From Zerene cesonia (Eukaryota; Arthropoda; Insecta; Lepidoptera; Pieridae): 64,000 nucleotides of DNA. The stretch is taken from contig NC_052130.1 of assembly GCF_012273895.1 (NCBI RefSeq), positions 3,472,001 through 3,536,000 of the forward strand, written 5' to 3'. The translations under genes were made by a program, and so were the position numbers. Below the pieces are notes generated by a model. That model saw only the letters and a list, made by a program, of their open reading frames with translations, was not told where the DNA came from and made no database searches. Shown piece after piece: positions 24,096 through 36,150 of this stretch; positions within the stretch are counted from its first letter, which is position 1; each line of letters opens with the position of its first letter.

Positions 24096-25139
24096 TGCCC
24101 ACTATTAGATACATCAAAAATTAAACAGAAAATTATGTGTAATATCTTGGCTAAAACTAATATTTATAAGAAAACGCTAGCGCCATTGGGTGCAGCTTTT
24201 TGTTAACCTATTTAGTCCTATATAATGCATTAATAAAGCATTATTTTTTAATCCACATTTACCATGGAATATTGTTAGAAACAAAATTACTATAATGCAT
24301 AACTTTCTTTTCTAGTTATAACAACGTTTTATATTTTTAAACATTGACATGAGACAATTAATGATGATGAGAACATTTATCCCATCAACGCATGATTACA
24401 ACGTGCCTAGTGTATTAAAAATAGATTAAAATTTTGTATCTTCGTCGAATATTTAACGTATCCTATAAATATAACCATAAAATTTCCACATTCTTATCTG
24501 CAGTATTTTACTTTGTCATTAGCGACAGTAAGTATGTGTTTATTTTAAAGCTAGCTTGCTGCACGCGAATTTGTTGGCATTTAGCTTCAAAAGTGACATA
24601 TACAAAAATACCTGTACCTATTTATTGAGGAATATCAAAAAATCTTTTAGAACAACCCTACACTATACAAACTATAAGGAAGCATAGTACAACATTTTCT
24701 AGTTTATAATCCCAGTAGTTCTAGCTGTGTTTATATATCCGTCAGTTTTTATCTGACCTAGGTGTCTATACAGTTCTCAATTCAAATTGTGTTTTGTTTT
24801 ATTAGTAGTTTAGTAATGTAGTAAAATTGCGAAGACGTGACCTTAAGCGTCATCCACCGCCTAGATTAGGAAGGACGGATTAATGTCGCCACGCCGCAAA
24901 TTCTATTTAATCTGCATATCAAGGTACTGCAAGAGCTTCAGAGTGGATTGCACTGAAAATCTAATTTGGTCCGGCGAGTTTGAATAAAGTATGAGGCTAC
25001 TTCAGTTTGTCTAAGAAACATCAATTCTGGCGAGCGAAACGACTCGCGTGATGTTTTTTTGATGGAAAAATATTTCATGAGCCGTTGTTTTAAGTATTGC
25101 TATGTATAGTAACTTAGACTATTTTTTTTGTATCTACCG
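24096..25139. other. No supported gene; GC-richer patch at 24840-25050
   Basis: Mostly AT-rich. The patch 24840-25050 ('gcgaagacgtgaccttaagc', 'gacggattaatgtcgccacg', 'gagtttgaataaagtatgag') has a different composition but no long frame. It may be an unrecognised old repeat. Confidence 0.35.
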
Positions 25140-25175
25140 GTGGGCCCCGGCTTCGCCCATGGTACATATAACAAA
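25140..25175 (+). repeat. Family D fragment
   Basis: 'gggccccggcttcgcccatg' 'gtacatataac' matches the start of the family; the remainder is missing. Confidence 0.55.
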
Positions 25176-25453
25176 GTACTCAGTTACATGAAATCCACTT
25201 TAAATTGCTATTCTTAATTTGAAATTATTTGTTATTTGTAATGTACAAAGGAAAGCAAAAAATAGAAAATGTAATTAAATTAATCTTCTTCGGGCGTAAT
25301 TTGATTTATATCGAGACAATCCCGTGTGAGACTTTTATATTAATTTTGTATTCAAATATATTTTATACTGAAGTAATTTGTTAATGATAAATCTGAAAAA
25401 TATAAAAAACAGTTTTGAGTTGCTTGTTAAACCCAATGAAATATTGAGTAAAA

Positions 25454-25796
25454 CCCCTCAGTTCGGGTATACCTATAGCTTCGTGTAGCAACACGTTTCT
25501 GAATCGCGCAAGCGAAATGTTCTCTCTAGAGAGTCATATATACAACTTTCCACAATTATTCCATTGGAGCCTTTCAGGCCGGCCAGACCAGTTGACTGGT
25601 CGAAGATCCTTCCTTTTTCGATGGAGGTATTGCACCTGGCCCTCCACACTTTGTTCTTTAGATTTTTATATGGTTCTCTTATATGGTTCCGAGATAATAT
25701 ACTGATATGACGGAATGAATTTTCAGGGCGATATATTTGAAAAAAAAAAATTAACAAAAATATTGTATTAAATCAATAGTAATACCTTTCTCTGCG
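25454..25796 (-). repeat. Family G repeat, right inverted copy
   Basis: Reverse complement of 1-354 from 'cccctcagttcgggtatacc' to 'cctttctctg'. A minus-strand frame (25473-25757) overlaps the homologous frame of the left copy and ends in the same residues (YTKL). Of about ten differences between the two frames, nearly all change the amino acid, so there is no sign of selection on a protein. Confidence 0.75.
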
Positions 25797-25837
25797 CCCA
25801 TTTAGAAGACTACAGCTTAATCCCCACTTCTATTTGA

Positions 25838-25925
25838 GTAATATAAAGCTAAAGAGTTGTTCGTCTGAACGCGCTAATCTCAGAAACTATTAGACCGATT
25901 TCAAAAACCTTTAAATCCCTCAAAT
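25838..25925 (-). repeat. Family D fragment, inverted
   Basis: 'aatataaagctaaagagttg', 'gaacgcgctaatctcagaaa', 'ctattagaccgatttcaaaa' is the reverse complement of the family D 3' half. Confidence 0.55.
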
Positions 25926-26404
25926 TCTATTAAATTTTCATCAGCTTTATAATTTAAGTGTGGCTAAAATTTAGCGAAGTGAATGTAGATATCTTAAAAT
26001 AACAACGGCAGTGTATCAAGAGCCTTATCGTTTAATACCTACATTGCATGTTCATTGGACTACTTAACTTTTATCGTGAGAGTATTGGATTTAACACTAT
26101 TACCTCGATGTGCGATTTTATTGTCACGATGACGTTCAATGCCAAACTACTCCGACTTTGGTAGCTAGCTGGACTTTATGTTGCATAATTATTTTCTACA
26201 ATAAGGTCACCGACGTCTCAGGGGAGAAGGTACAACTCCAAGTTTTAAAATGTAATATAATAAACTACGTTTATGCCTAGTTAACACAGAAAGAACAATC
26301 AATCATGAACCACGGGGCTATCAACTAACAAAGCCAGAAAGAAGAAGTCAAATTGAGGCTTCCTTCATTTTTGAGATGTCGGTGAAAATATAAGTTGATT
26401 TAGT

Positions 26405-26740
26405 ATGTCATAGCGAGCTGGTGATTTGCCTGATGGTAAGCGATCACAACCAAATGAACATTTGCAGAGGTAGAGTCGCTGCAAATGCGTTGCCCGCTTT
26501 TAAGGGGTAATTAAGGAAAGTAAAAATAAGGAAAGAATTGATGACTGAAAAGAAGGAACGTTCTGGGCCTTCCCAGGGGAGCCAGAGACCCATTTTCTTT
26601 TCCTCACCCTTGTGAGGGAAAATAAATGGGCCTCTGGCTCCCCCTCTCACCGTACGCATCATAGTTGCATATTACTATTTCACGCCGTTTTTCTGTGGAG
26701 GTGTGGTACTTCCCCGGTGCCAGCTGAACCAATATACAAT
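26405..26740 (-). mobile_element. Family B retroposon, nearly complete
   Basis: 'agcgagctggtgatttgcct' 'gatggtaagcgatcacaacc', 'gcaaatgcgttgcccgcttt', 'gggcctctggctccccctct', 'tatttcacgccgtttttctg', 'ggtacttccccggtgccagc'. A 60-70 base stretch (26555-26630) carries a second 'gccagagaccca' block, suggesting an internal inverted duplication ('gggccttcccaggggagcca' against 'tgggcctctggctccccctc'). Confidence 0.7.
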
Positions 26741-27543
26741 CAAAAGTATATGTGGAAGTCTATAAAAATGATCCACTTATTTAAAAGATACCGGTATAAC
26801 GATACGCTGCTGGTGAACGGAATCAAATAGGGTCCTATTCGCACCCTTTGAATACTAAATAGTCCTGGTTGTCCCTTACATCTGTGTTTATACCTGTGTA
26901 TAATACAAAATGTAAGAGTTTGTTTGAACGTGCTAATCTCAAGAACTATTTGCTACAAAAATTATTATACCGTAAGTAATGATACATAAGTTCGTGATCC
27001 CTATAGTGCTATGGGTTAAATACTTTATGTACCACAGATAAAGCTATAAAAGTCGTGGTAGTAACAACACTTATACCCCAAAAGCGGATGAACGAATAAT
27101 AATTATTTTTGGTTTGTTATTATTTCTCTTGGATTAGGATAAGTTTTGAAATTTCGGGTCGCTTGCATAAAATCATATTTGCTTTAAACAAAACTATACA
27201 TATAAGGCTAATTATAGCTAAATCGTTTTAAAAATAAAGAATAAATTTAAAAGGAATATTAAAGAAAAAAAAAAAATCGACGCAAAAAGTTGCAAGCAAA
27301 ATTTTTAGGCATATATGTACAAGAAAATTTAAATTGAGGCCCGATCACACAGGCCACATTGATCATATAAATTTCCTTGAGGATAAGTAAACTATCTTAT
27401 GCCATTACATGCTAAGAAAAGTTGCTAACGACGCAACTCTAATAATTGCGTCTCACGCCCATGTTAACTTCATAATACGATGTGGTATAATATTCTGGGG
27501 TTGAAGTGAAATAGAAAACGCGTTTAGATCTTAAAGCTCAGCT
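26741..27543. other. Spacer up to gap, with family D scrap at 26900-26955
   Basis: 'taagagtttgtttgaacgtg' 'ctaatctcaagaactatttg' is an inverted family D fragment. Otherwise AT-rich with no supported feature. Confidence 0.4.
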
Positions 27544-28543
27544 NNNNNNNNNNNNNNNNNNNNNNNNNNNNNNNNNNNNNNNNNNNNNNNNNNNNNNNNN
27601 NNNNNNNNNNNNNNNNNNNNNNNNNNNNNNNNNNNNNNNNNNNNNNNNNNNNNNNNNNNNNNNNNNNNNNNNNNNNNNNNNNNNNNNNNNNNNNNNNNNN
27701 NNNNNNNNNNNNNNNNNNNNNNNNNNNNNNNNNNNNNNNNNNNNNNNNNNNNNNNNNNNNNNNNNNNNNNNNNNNNNNNNNNNNNNNNNNNNNNNNNNNN
27801 NNNNNNNNNNNNNNNNNNNNNNNNNNNNNNNNNNNNNNNNNNNNNNNNNNNNNNNNNNNNNNNNNNNNNNNNNNNNNNNNNNNNNNNNNNNNNNNNNNNN
27901 NNNNNNNNNNNNNNNNNNNNNNNNNNNNNNNNNNNNNNNNNNNNNNNNNNNNNNNNNNNNNNNNNNNNNNNNNNNNNNNNNNNNNNNNNNNNNNNNNNNN
28001 NNNNNNNNNNNNNNNNNNNNNNNNNNNNNNNNNNNNNNNNNNNNNNNNNNNNNNNNNNNNNNNNNNNNNNNNNNNNNNNNNNNNNNNNNNNNNNNNNNNN
28101 NNNNNNNNNNNNNNNNNNNNNNNNNNNNNNNNNNNNNNNNNNNNNNNNNNNNNNNNNNNNNNNNNNNNNNNNNNNNNNNNNNNNNNNNNNNNNNNNNNNN
28201 NNNNNNNNNNNNNNNNNNNNNNNNNNNNNNNNNNNNNNNNNNNNNNNNNNNNNNNNNNNNNNNNNNNNNNNNNNNNNNNNNNNNNNNNNNNNNNNNNNNN
28301 NNNNNNNNNNNNNNNNNNNNNNNNNNNNNNNNNNNNNNNNNNNNNNNNNNNNNNNNNNNNNNNNNNNNNNNNNNNNNNNNNNNNNNNNNNNNNNNNNNNN
28401 NNNNNNNNNNNNNNNNNNNNNNNNNNNNNNNNNNNNNNNNNNNNNNNNNNNNNNNNNNNNNNNNNNNNNNNNNNNNNNNNNNNNNNNNNNNNNNNNNNNN
28501 NNNNNNNNNNNNNNNNNNNNNNNNNNNNNNNNNNNNNNNNNNN
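27544..28543. other. Assembly gap (1000 N)
   Basis: Exactly 1000 N. The right edge coincides with the first base of duplicated copy 2. Confidence 0.99.
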
Positions 28544-28620
28544 ATTGTGAACATAAGTACATTTTTCAAACAAATACACTTTAGTTTTAATTGTTTGTGT
28601 GTTTATAAGAATAAATAAAA

Positions 28621-28820
28621 AAGGTGTGTGTGCGATTCACACACGATAGAAGTGAAACATCAGTAAATCGACAAAAGAATGAATAAAATAATATGTATAT
28701 ATCTGTCTCACTCTTTGCCGGCTTCATTCTACACATTTTTGTATTTGCGTCTCTTACCTGTCGTTTTTCCGTTGCATCAGCTTTGAGATCACAACGATTC
28801 TAAAGAAGTTTCACTTCAAA
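28621..28820 (+). mobile_element. 200-bp non-autonomous element inserted in copy 2
   Basis: Copy 1 at 12570 reads 'aataaataaaaattataaac' without it. The element starts 'aaggtgtgtgtgcgattcac' and ends 'gaagtttcacttcaaaa', with inverted 'gaagtgaaac' / 'gtttcacttc' near the ends and a small 'gtgtgtg...cacacac' foldback at the start. A homologous copy in opposite orientation is at 49271-49488. No coding capacity; superfamily uncertain. Confidence 0.75.
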
Positions 28821-29697
28821 AATATAAACAGTCATAGGAACAGTCGATTAAAGGTGAAAACTTACAATTATATTAATTATTTAAGTTTGAAAATTGATAA
28901 CAATATTTTTAGATTAAACAGACCGGGAGAACCCTCGGTTTAAGAACTATAGGCATAAAAAGAACACATTTGACCTTCCATCATCTAAATAATCAAAAAA
29001 AGAATAAAATAAGTTCCCTAAGAGCAACTACTGACGTTTTTATAATTCTAACATTTGGTACATAAATAATTCACATGAAATGGCAATTTTACGACTCCAT
29101 AAAAAACCCGTAAAATACATGAATTCTAATATGAATTGTAAAAAGATATTATAAATCAGGATCATCTTATGAATTATCGAAAGTGTCTAAAAATTAATTT
29201 TTTATAGCATTCAAATCTTTTATATGAAAAAGTGATACAGATAGTACAATTGTATAATGCTAACAAATAGAGAAGTCGCCTGTTTCTCTGTATTCTTATT
29301 CCTTATTCTAGTCTATCAATCTGTCAAGGTCAACTTTGTTCTATTTCAAGTGTACGATAGTCCATATGCATGTATGTACGTCGTGGATGTCCAATCGATC
29401 GTGCTATAATTACGATTCAGAAATAGGCTGAGGTGAGTTTTCATTTTTTTTGCATATAAAATGATGGGTGCATTTAGATGGACTTTTACCTAAGTTGTGA
29501 TTTTAATTTATCTATTTGGTATACAGAGTGAAGTGAAACAAAAATATAATAGATTTTTTGTTATTGGTGGCCTTATATGCCTGCATGCTATTTCTTCCAG
29601 GCAACAAACTACTACAGAACAAATATTTTAAATTTAGTAATAGTTAGTGATACTAATGTTTAAATGCGAATGTTTATAAATATGCATGTATGCAGTT

Positions 29698-29740
29698 AAT
29701 GGATGCCAACACATAAGTTTTATATGTGTTGGCATCCATT
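29698..29740. ncRNA. Perfect 18-bp hairpin (possible small-RNA precursor or palindrome relic)
   Basis: 'aatggatgccaacacata' at 29698-29715 and its exact complement at 29723-29740 with a 7-base loop 'agtttta'. The stem is short for a microRNA precursor, and no flanking pairing is evident. The copy-1 site (13446-13490) is imperfect. A transposon-end relic is at least as likely. Confidence 0.3.
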
Positions 29741-31242
29741 TTCAAGAGTAAATATGCCATAAAAGGTTGTCAAAAAAAGTCAACTGTAAAATAGCGGCTC
29801 TAAAATCAACATATCAATATGTAACATGAATTATATCAGCCATAGCCAATACAAGTTGAATGAGGTAATATTGAACTACAACTGACTTGATTATTGAATT
29901 CATAAAATTTTACTTCCACTTCTAAAATTTATATAATAATTATAAAGTTTCCTAATGTAATATACTACGTAATGTACCGGCTATATTTTATACATAGCTA
30001 TAGGATCTTAGCGGATAACATTTCTATTTATCTATAGAGATAACAAAACAAATAGAGAAATCTTATTTACAGTCTGCACTGCTATTGAAACAAGATTAAT
30101 GCAACTGTGGAAAACTTGAATCCTCTTAATTAAATATACTTTAAAACTCACACAAAGCACTTCCTCAAATACGCCAATAAGGATTTATTTACAGACCTAA
30201 TAATTGAAAGAAAAGGAGCTTTTTATGAAGTGGAAAATTGGTTTTAAATGTTTTATGAAGAACTATAAGGACGAGTTTGAATTTAGTATCAATTCAAGAC
30301 TGATGATGGGTTTGACCTTTGATCTTATAATTTTTTGAAATATTTAAATGATATAAATATAATAAATATATAAATTACTGTAAATAGAAAGTTAAAAGTT
30401 TAGTATAATTAATACTAAACGTATTATCTTTTAGATTTGTTTGTACTAAATTGAACGCACAATTCAGTCATTAATGAATCCGAATATACTGAGGCTAGTT
30501 CCGAAATGTCGATGCACTTTACTGAAACAATTGGAAATTTTTCAAAAATGAAATACTAAGAAATGTTTCATTTGGAAAATTTTTGGGTCAATTGTAAAAA
30601 TTTTTAAGTGTTAATTGATTGTCGAAATTAGGCCTTTAGCGTTACTTACATTGTTTTAAAATATAATACCGTTAAATGTTCCAAAAATTAGGAAAACATT
30701 CGACATGAAGCAACGACTTCTATTTCAAATTAAAGTCTTTTAACGTGGGGAGACTCATTAGATTTTTTTATAGACAATTATCATACCAAACAGGTCTGAC
30801 TCCTCGTTCGCACGCTCGCTATAAAGTGTTCGTAACGTCCGTTTAAATAATATAATGAATAAATCGCGTTTAAAATCCGTTTAATTTCTTCATCTTATAA
30901 TATATTTACAAAACACAATACTGCTTTTCATCCCCCGACTAGTAATGAAATGAGTTACACAAATTCCCTCATTATGAATCAATTACTCCTTCAACGCAAA
31001 GCAGATTAACTCAAACAGTACAATATCAAATGTTCTCAAGTAGATAACATAACACATACGAATATCTAAACACGGAGTTGGCAATAATAATTTAAACACA
31101 CAATATAAATAAACCATTTGGTAACCTTCAGTTTGTGTTTCAATCACCGGAATTACATTATTATGGTTTATTGTTTGAAACTAATGTTGGTTGATGATAT
31201 ACATCTCACAATCTCGTAATAATTTATACTATCTATAATTTC

Positions 31243-31435
31243 TTATATATAAAAATCAATTGCTGTTCGTTAGTCTCGCTAAAACTCGAGAACGGCTGAA
31301 CGGATTTATCTTATTTTGGTCTCGATATGTCCGTGGAGGTCTAGAGAAGGTTTAAAAGATGAGAACGATAGTGAAAATATGTCGAAACAATATTCTATGG
31401 CGTTGCGAAGTTCGCGGGGACAGCTAGTATCTACA
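31243..31435 (-). repeat. Family F element (copy-2 side)
   Basis: Same element as 14990-15180, ending 'cgcggggacagctagtatct'. Confidence 0.6.
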
Positions 31436-32134
31436 TATATTAATTATAAAGTTATGTAAAATTAATATCTTTTTCATTGTTCTTTGCAAAAATTGTAATA
31501 AAAATGGTCAAAGTTGCGAAACAAAGTAATATTTTCAAACCTCTCAAATAATACCCGATTGCAATTTCAATCCAATTTTACCTAGAATAAAGATTCGATT
31601 GAAATAAAATCATATGAATACTATTGTAAAACTCTAACCAAGTCTATCACTCCTAAATAGCACACAAACAAAATTTAAGCGCATAAATCACCAATAAAAG
31701 CTGTTATTATTCAAATTGCAGAGTCTCGTTGTTACGAGAACACTCTGTGTAAGAGGATTGAAATCGGAGCTACCAGATTATAACATTGTGTTTCTGTGTC
31801 AGGTAATTTCATCTATATTGAAATTTCCATACCATCAATGAGTATTAATTCATTCAATCGCCACTTACGAGTTTCGAAATTGCGCTCTAGTAAAATTGAA
31901 GCGTTAACGTATTAAATTGGTACTAGAATAAAGAGATTTATATATAACATCACATAACATCTTCATTTTAATAAACCACTGAATAGTTTTCGGATTCACT
32001 ATGCTATCAACAAACTGTATGTAGCTGCCGTGAACTCGAATGAACTCGCATGCATAAGCATTAAAATCTTAGATTAATTGAATTCTCACTAAAAACTGTT
32101 AATTAAAGGGGCCATCATATATGGCTGAAGGAAA

Positions 32135-32410
32135 GGATATATGGACTGAATCTTTCTTATGTGAGAGCGGGGCACGCGTTGGCCCCAAGGCCTCGCACTG
32201 GGGAAGATACCACACACCCATAAAAGATCGTCGATGAAATGTAGCATGTGAATACTGTGTTTCTTGCGATAAATAGTGGTGCCGGGGGCCCATATGCTAC
32301 TGCAGTCCTTTTTTAAACTTTCTTTAAAAATAGCAGGTCATTTTTAGAAGCATTACCTTTATAAATGTTCGTGGGCAGTGCTCGCTTTACGTACGTACGT
32401 AACGCGCAAC
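32135..32410 (+). mobile_element. Family B retroposon, diverged (copy-2 side)
   Basis: Counterpart of 16245-16520. At 32385-32402 copy 2 carries an extra 'tacgtacgtacgta' short array that copy 1 lacks. Confidence 0.5.
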
Positions 32411-34089
32411 CCGTGTTGTCGTATCAAATATAAGACAATAATAATAATGGTTATGATAACGCTGAACTAATTGTAAATTATTGTTCAGTGGTAAAGGTTT
32501 AATAAGCTGGTGCTTCTTATTCAAATTTCCTATATAATACAAGCGTTAGGAATCGAATCTGCCCCATCTTAAGATCCATAGTCATTACAGGCATAGTATT
32601 ATATCACATTCTATCACAATGTCCTAAGATCCAGTGTATATTGCAATATTAATTCTGTTAATATTAAAATAAAATCCTATTCTTTTAAGTTAGTTTTAGT
32701 TCCATATTAACAAAATTATATACAATCGAATTGATAACCTTTTTTTGAATTCGGTTGAAAATGCGTAGATTTTTGCAACAATCGTCAACGAAAACTTGGA
32801 TTGCCAATTGTCAAATATTGACAAGTTTCATTAACAAAGGAAATTTTTCTATTATTTGTTCATTTTATATTCCCGTACATTAGATATTGTCACTTTAAAA
32901 ATAATACAAAGGCTCTCGAATAATGAATTGAAAAGAAATCCGATAAAAGAATTTTCATGGAACAATACTCAGATTTTTAGGGATCTACCGTCTTAAATCC
33001 TTTTTTTACAAAAATGAAGGTATAATATTAAATAGCGATTGTTTGGGACGATGTATTCTTCAAGAACATTGCAACTATAACGAAAATAAAATTTCGAACT
33101 ATATTTGTTCGATTTTAGCTCGTGTATAGTTTGTGCTTTTTATAGCAATCACAACTGTAATAGATATAGGCGTTAGCAGCAAATTATCACATAGAAGCTG
33201 TCACTCATTTAAACTCAACCAAATTATAATTTATAATGTACTATCTGACCCGTGCCCACTTTGCTGAGCGTTTATTTTTATTCCAAAGAAGATCATATTA
33301 ATAAAAAAATCCTTTTATATTTTTATCAACTTCATATAAAATATTAATTCTTTCGTTAAACAAAAGTATAATATATGTATTGATTCAAACATAAAGGCTA
33401 GGGTATACAGTGCCCTGGACATTTTATATAAATAATAAATTTAATGAAACATGTTTTTGATATAGATTCGTTTGGTCAGCGCACACACGAGCAAAGTAAT
33501 CTAGATTGTACGAATATCTCTTACATCATATCACTTTTATTTCCGATTTAATTTACATGTACTATGATTCACTGAATTTTTTATTCATTCATAATAAAAT
33601 ATAGTCTACGTCACTTCTATGCAGCTTCTATAAATTAATGTTGTCTTTTTCCGAAGATAGCTATAAACAAATTAAAAATCTCTTTATAACATGAGTATCG
33701 AAATATAGGTTCGAATGTGTACTTATATTGACAGGCATATACGGTACTTAATCTTTTGCAAGCCGACACGCCCTTGTCCCATTTATTACAATTGTATTTC
33801 GTGAATAGAAAACCCCAGACATCATTTCATTACGACAACAAAAGCCCGTGATCAAAATTCGTATTTTTCAATTTATATAGAGAGTATTAATAAAATGTCC
33901 ATGCTGCATAAAATTTCAATTTAACACTTCAATACATCCGATATTTGTTTGAAAATTTTAAATTAAATGGATCGAAATGCTAACGCCCGAAATCACTTTT
34001 TGCTATGAATAAATAATTCAATAGATGTTTATTTATGTGCATTATTTATTTTAAATATATGTATATTTGTTCGTATTAGAGAAAAAAAC

Positions 34090-34265
34090 CGAGGAAAAAC
34101 GGACCGATAGAGTAATAAAGGATTGGAAGGGCGAGGAATAGGATACGAGTCTCCGGCTCCCACTCTCACCATACGAACACAGTAATAGTAGCAGTCGCAT
34201 GTATTTGACGCCATTATTCTGTGGGGGTAAAGAGGTGTGAGCTGGCAAAATTAGAGTCCCACTTA
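34090..34265 (-). mobile_element. Family B retroposon fragment (copy-2 side)
   Basis: Counterpart of 18195-18405. The minus-strand frame at 34051-34308 is a repeat translation. Confidence 0.55.
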
Positions 34266-34649
34266 AAAGATTTTCCCAAAAATTTTCGCTCATACTTAGT
34301 ATAACCATAGTATTATTTTATCTGTAGTATAACATGTAAAAGTAAATTAAATGATGCGCCTGAAAACCAGTTGTGTTCGTACTCGAACTCTCAAATGGGC
34401 CGTAGTTATAAAAGGCATAATAATGCTTGGAGAACATCAGGTTTCCCTATACCAATCCTTGTGAATATAGAACAGGGAATCCTAACATTTCGAGTTATAA
34501 CAGAAAGCGCTCGAAGCGATACCGAATAACGCAATTAATACCTTGATTAAATGCTCTGTAATCATGGCGTGAGATCCCGTGCATCTGGTGATAGTTGCAA
34601 ACGTGATATTTATCTTAACTTGCATACTTGTCTCGTCACTTGCGGTTTG

Positions 34650-34812
34650 TCACCGCCCCGGCTTCGCTTGTGGTACATTTATAGTCTTTAGCCTTCCTTA
34701 ATAAATGGGCTGTTTAACCCTGAAATAATTTTTCAAATCGGACCAGTAGTTCCTGAGATTAGTGCGTTCAAACATTCAAACAAACAAACTCTTCAGCTTT
34801 ATATCAGTTTAG
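34650..34812 (+). repeat. Family D element (copy-2 side)
   Basis: Counterpart of 18750-18912 with few changes. Confidence 0.7.
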
Positions 34813-35089
34813 ATTTCAAAACTGACTACATCGGTTTTACTGTGGTATGGATTTGCAAATGAGGCGAAATTAATTCAGTCGTTTTTGCGTAAAAGAGACA
34901 AATAACAATTCCTACCGAGATTCTGAGTATGTCTGAATCTAATAATGATTCTATTTTAGAATCTATCATGATTAAAGGTGATGATGCTTCTGATTCTGAT
35001 TAAAACGATGACCCTGATTGAGTTATGAAACTGTAAAGTTTAATACATCTACCTATTTTTGCACCTGGTTTTCACAACCCTTTTTCCTA

Positions 35090-35290
35090 TACAATACCGC
35101 ACCCCCTACAGGAAATCGGCGTGAAATATTCAATTGTTCCTACGTTTCGTTTGGTAATTGGGGGATCCTGATGCCCGTATACTTTCCTCCTTTATTCTCG
35201 CTTCCAATCCTTTCCTTATCCTTTACTATTAAAAGTGGGCATCACCTTGCATCGTCATTCATTGTCAGGAAAACCACCAGAGCAGTAGCC
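35090..35290 (+). mobile_element. Family B retroposon (copy-2 side)
   Basis: Counterpart of 19185-19402. It has 'tttccttatcctttactatt', which copy 1 has lost, and lacks the 'tctacctctgcaaatggtca' block that copy 1 keeps. The 108-codon frame at 35018-35344 runs through it and is not a gene. Confidence 0.6.
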
Positions 35291-36073
35291 CGCTATGACT
35301 TAAAAACATTACAAATATGTTTGTATTCATGTTTGGATGCATAGTGTTCACACATTAGACATTCGAAAATTTTCTTTTGCCGTGAATGAAACCGCAAATA
35401 GAGCAATATAATATTTCCACAACCAGAAATAAATTGCCCTTCGTAACGCTAAAAATAAATCGTTGGTAAAAATAAACGACTGTCAAATAGCGGAACCGCC
35501 GTTTGTCAAAATGCTGTGCATTAGCGCGGCAAACAAAATTGTAAAACAAATATTTTACAGACGACCGCACATTTATATCTAAATATATAGATGTTTTTGT
35601 TTGATAGGAGAACGTGGAAACAGTTTTGGATTTACATTTTTCATTTCTATAACGTGACGGTGATATAAATTTATCGAATATATACGTAGCCTGTTATGAA
35701 CTAGCCTGATACTCAAACAAAGTTAAGTTTTAGAAAAATCTATGATAGATGTCATTACCCGCCTAAATCCATATCATTGTAAATTAGAATTGAAAAAATT
35801 GTATTTTATATTGAAAATGTACCGAAATCGAAAATCGATAGTCGATATATAATTAATATTGCGCTACAGTTTTGATTAATTCCGTTGACTTCATGGATAT
35901 ATAAAAAAAATCGATTTATTTTAAAGACTACATAGAAAAATGATGCGTTATCACAATCTTGCGACAGCTTGCAGCCTGATAAGTAAAATTATGATCTAAC
36001 ATTTAATTTTTAGTTTTACAGCATTGAAATGCTTTATAAACGGTAAATTTTAAAGTATATAAGAAATCGATTA

Positions 36074-36150
36074 CGAGGCGGGATACGAACCCGCGTCTTT
36101 TTGCCAAACCGTAGCAACGCCTAGCCCCTCAGCGTTGCTACGGTTTATAA
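36074..36150 (-). mobile_element. tRNA-like SINE head with hairpin (copy-2 side)
   Basis: Counterpart of 20193-20272. Box B on the minus strand reads 'gggttcgtatccc'. The hairpin arms (36106-36121 and 36131-36146) differ from perfect pairing only at the innermost base pair. Confidence 0.55.

Noticed and set aside
27524..28579. Three minus-strand open frames of ~345 codons across the second N run
   Set aside because: Same artefact of N bases.
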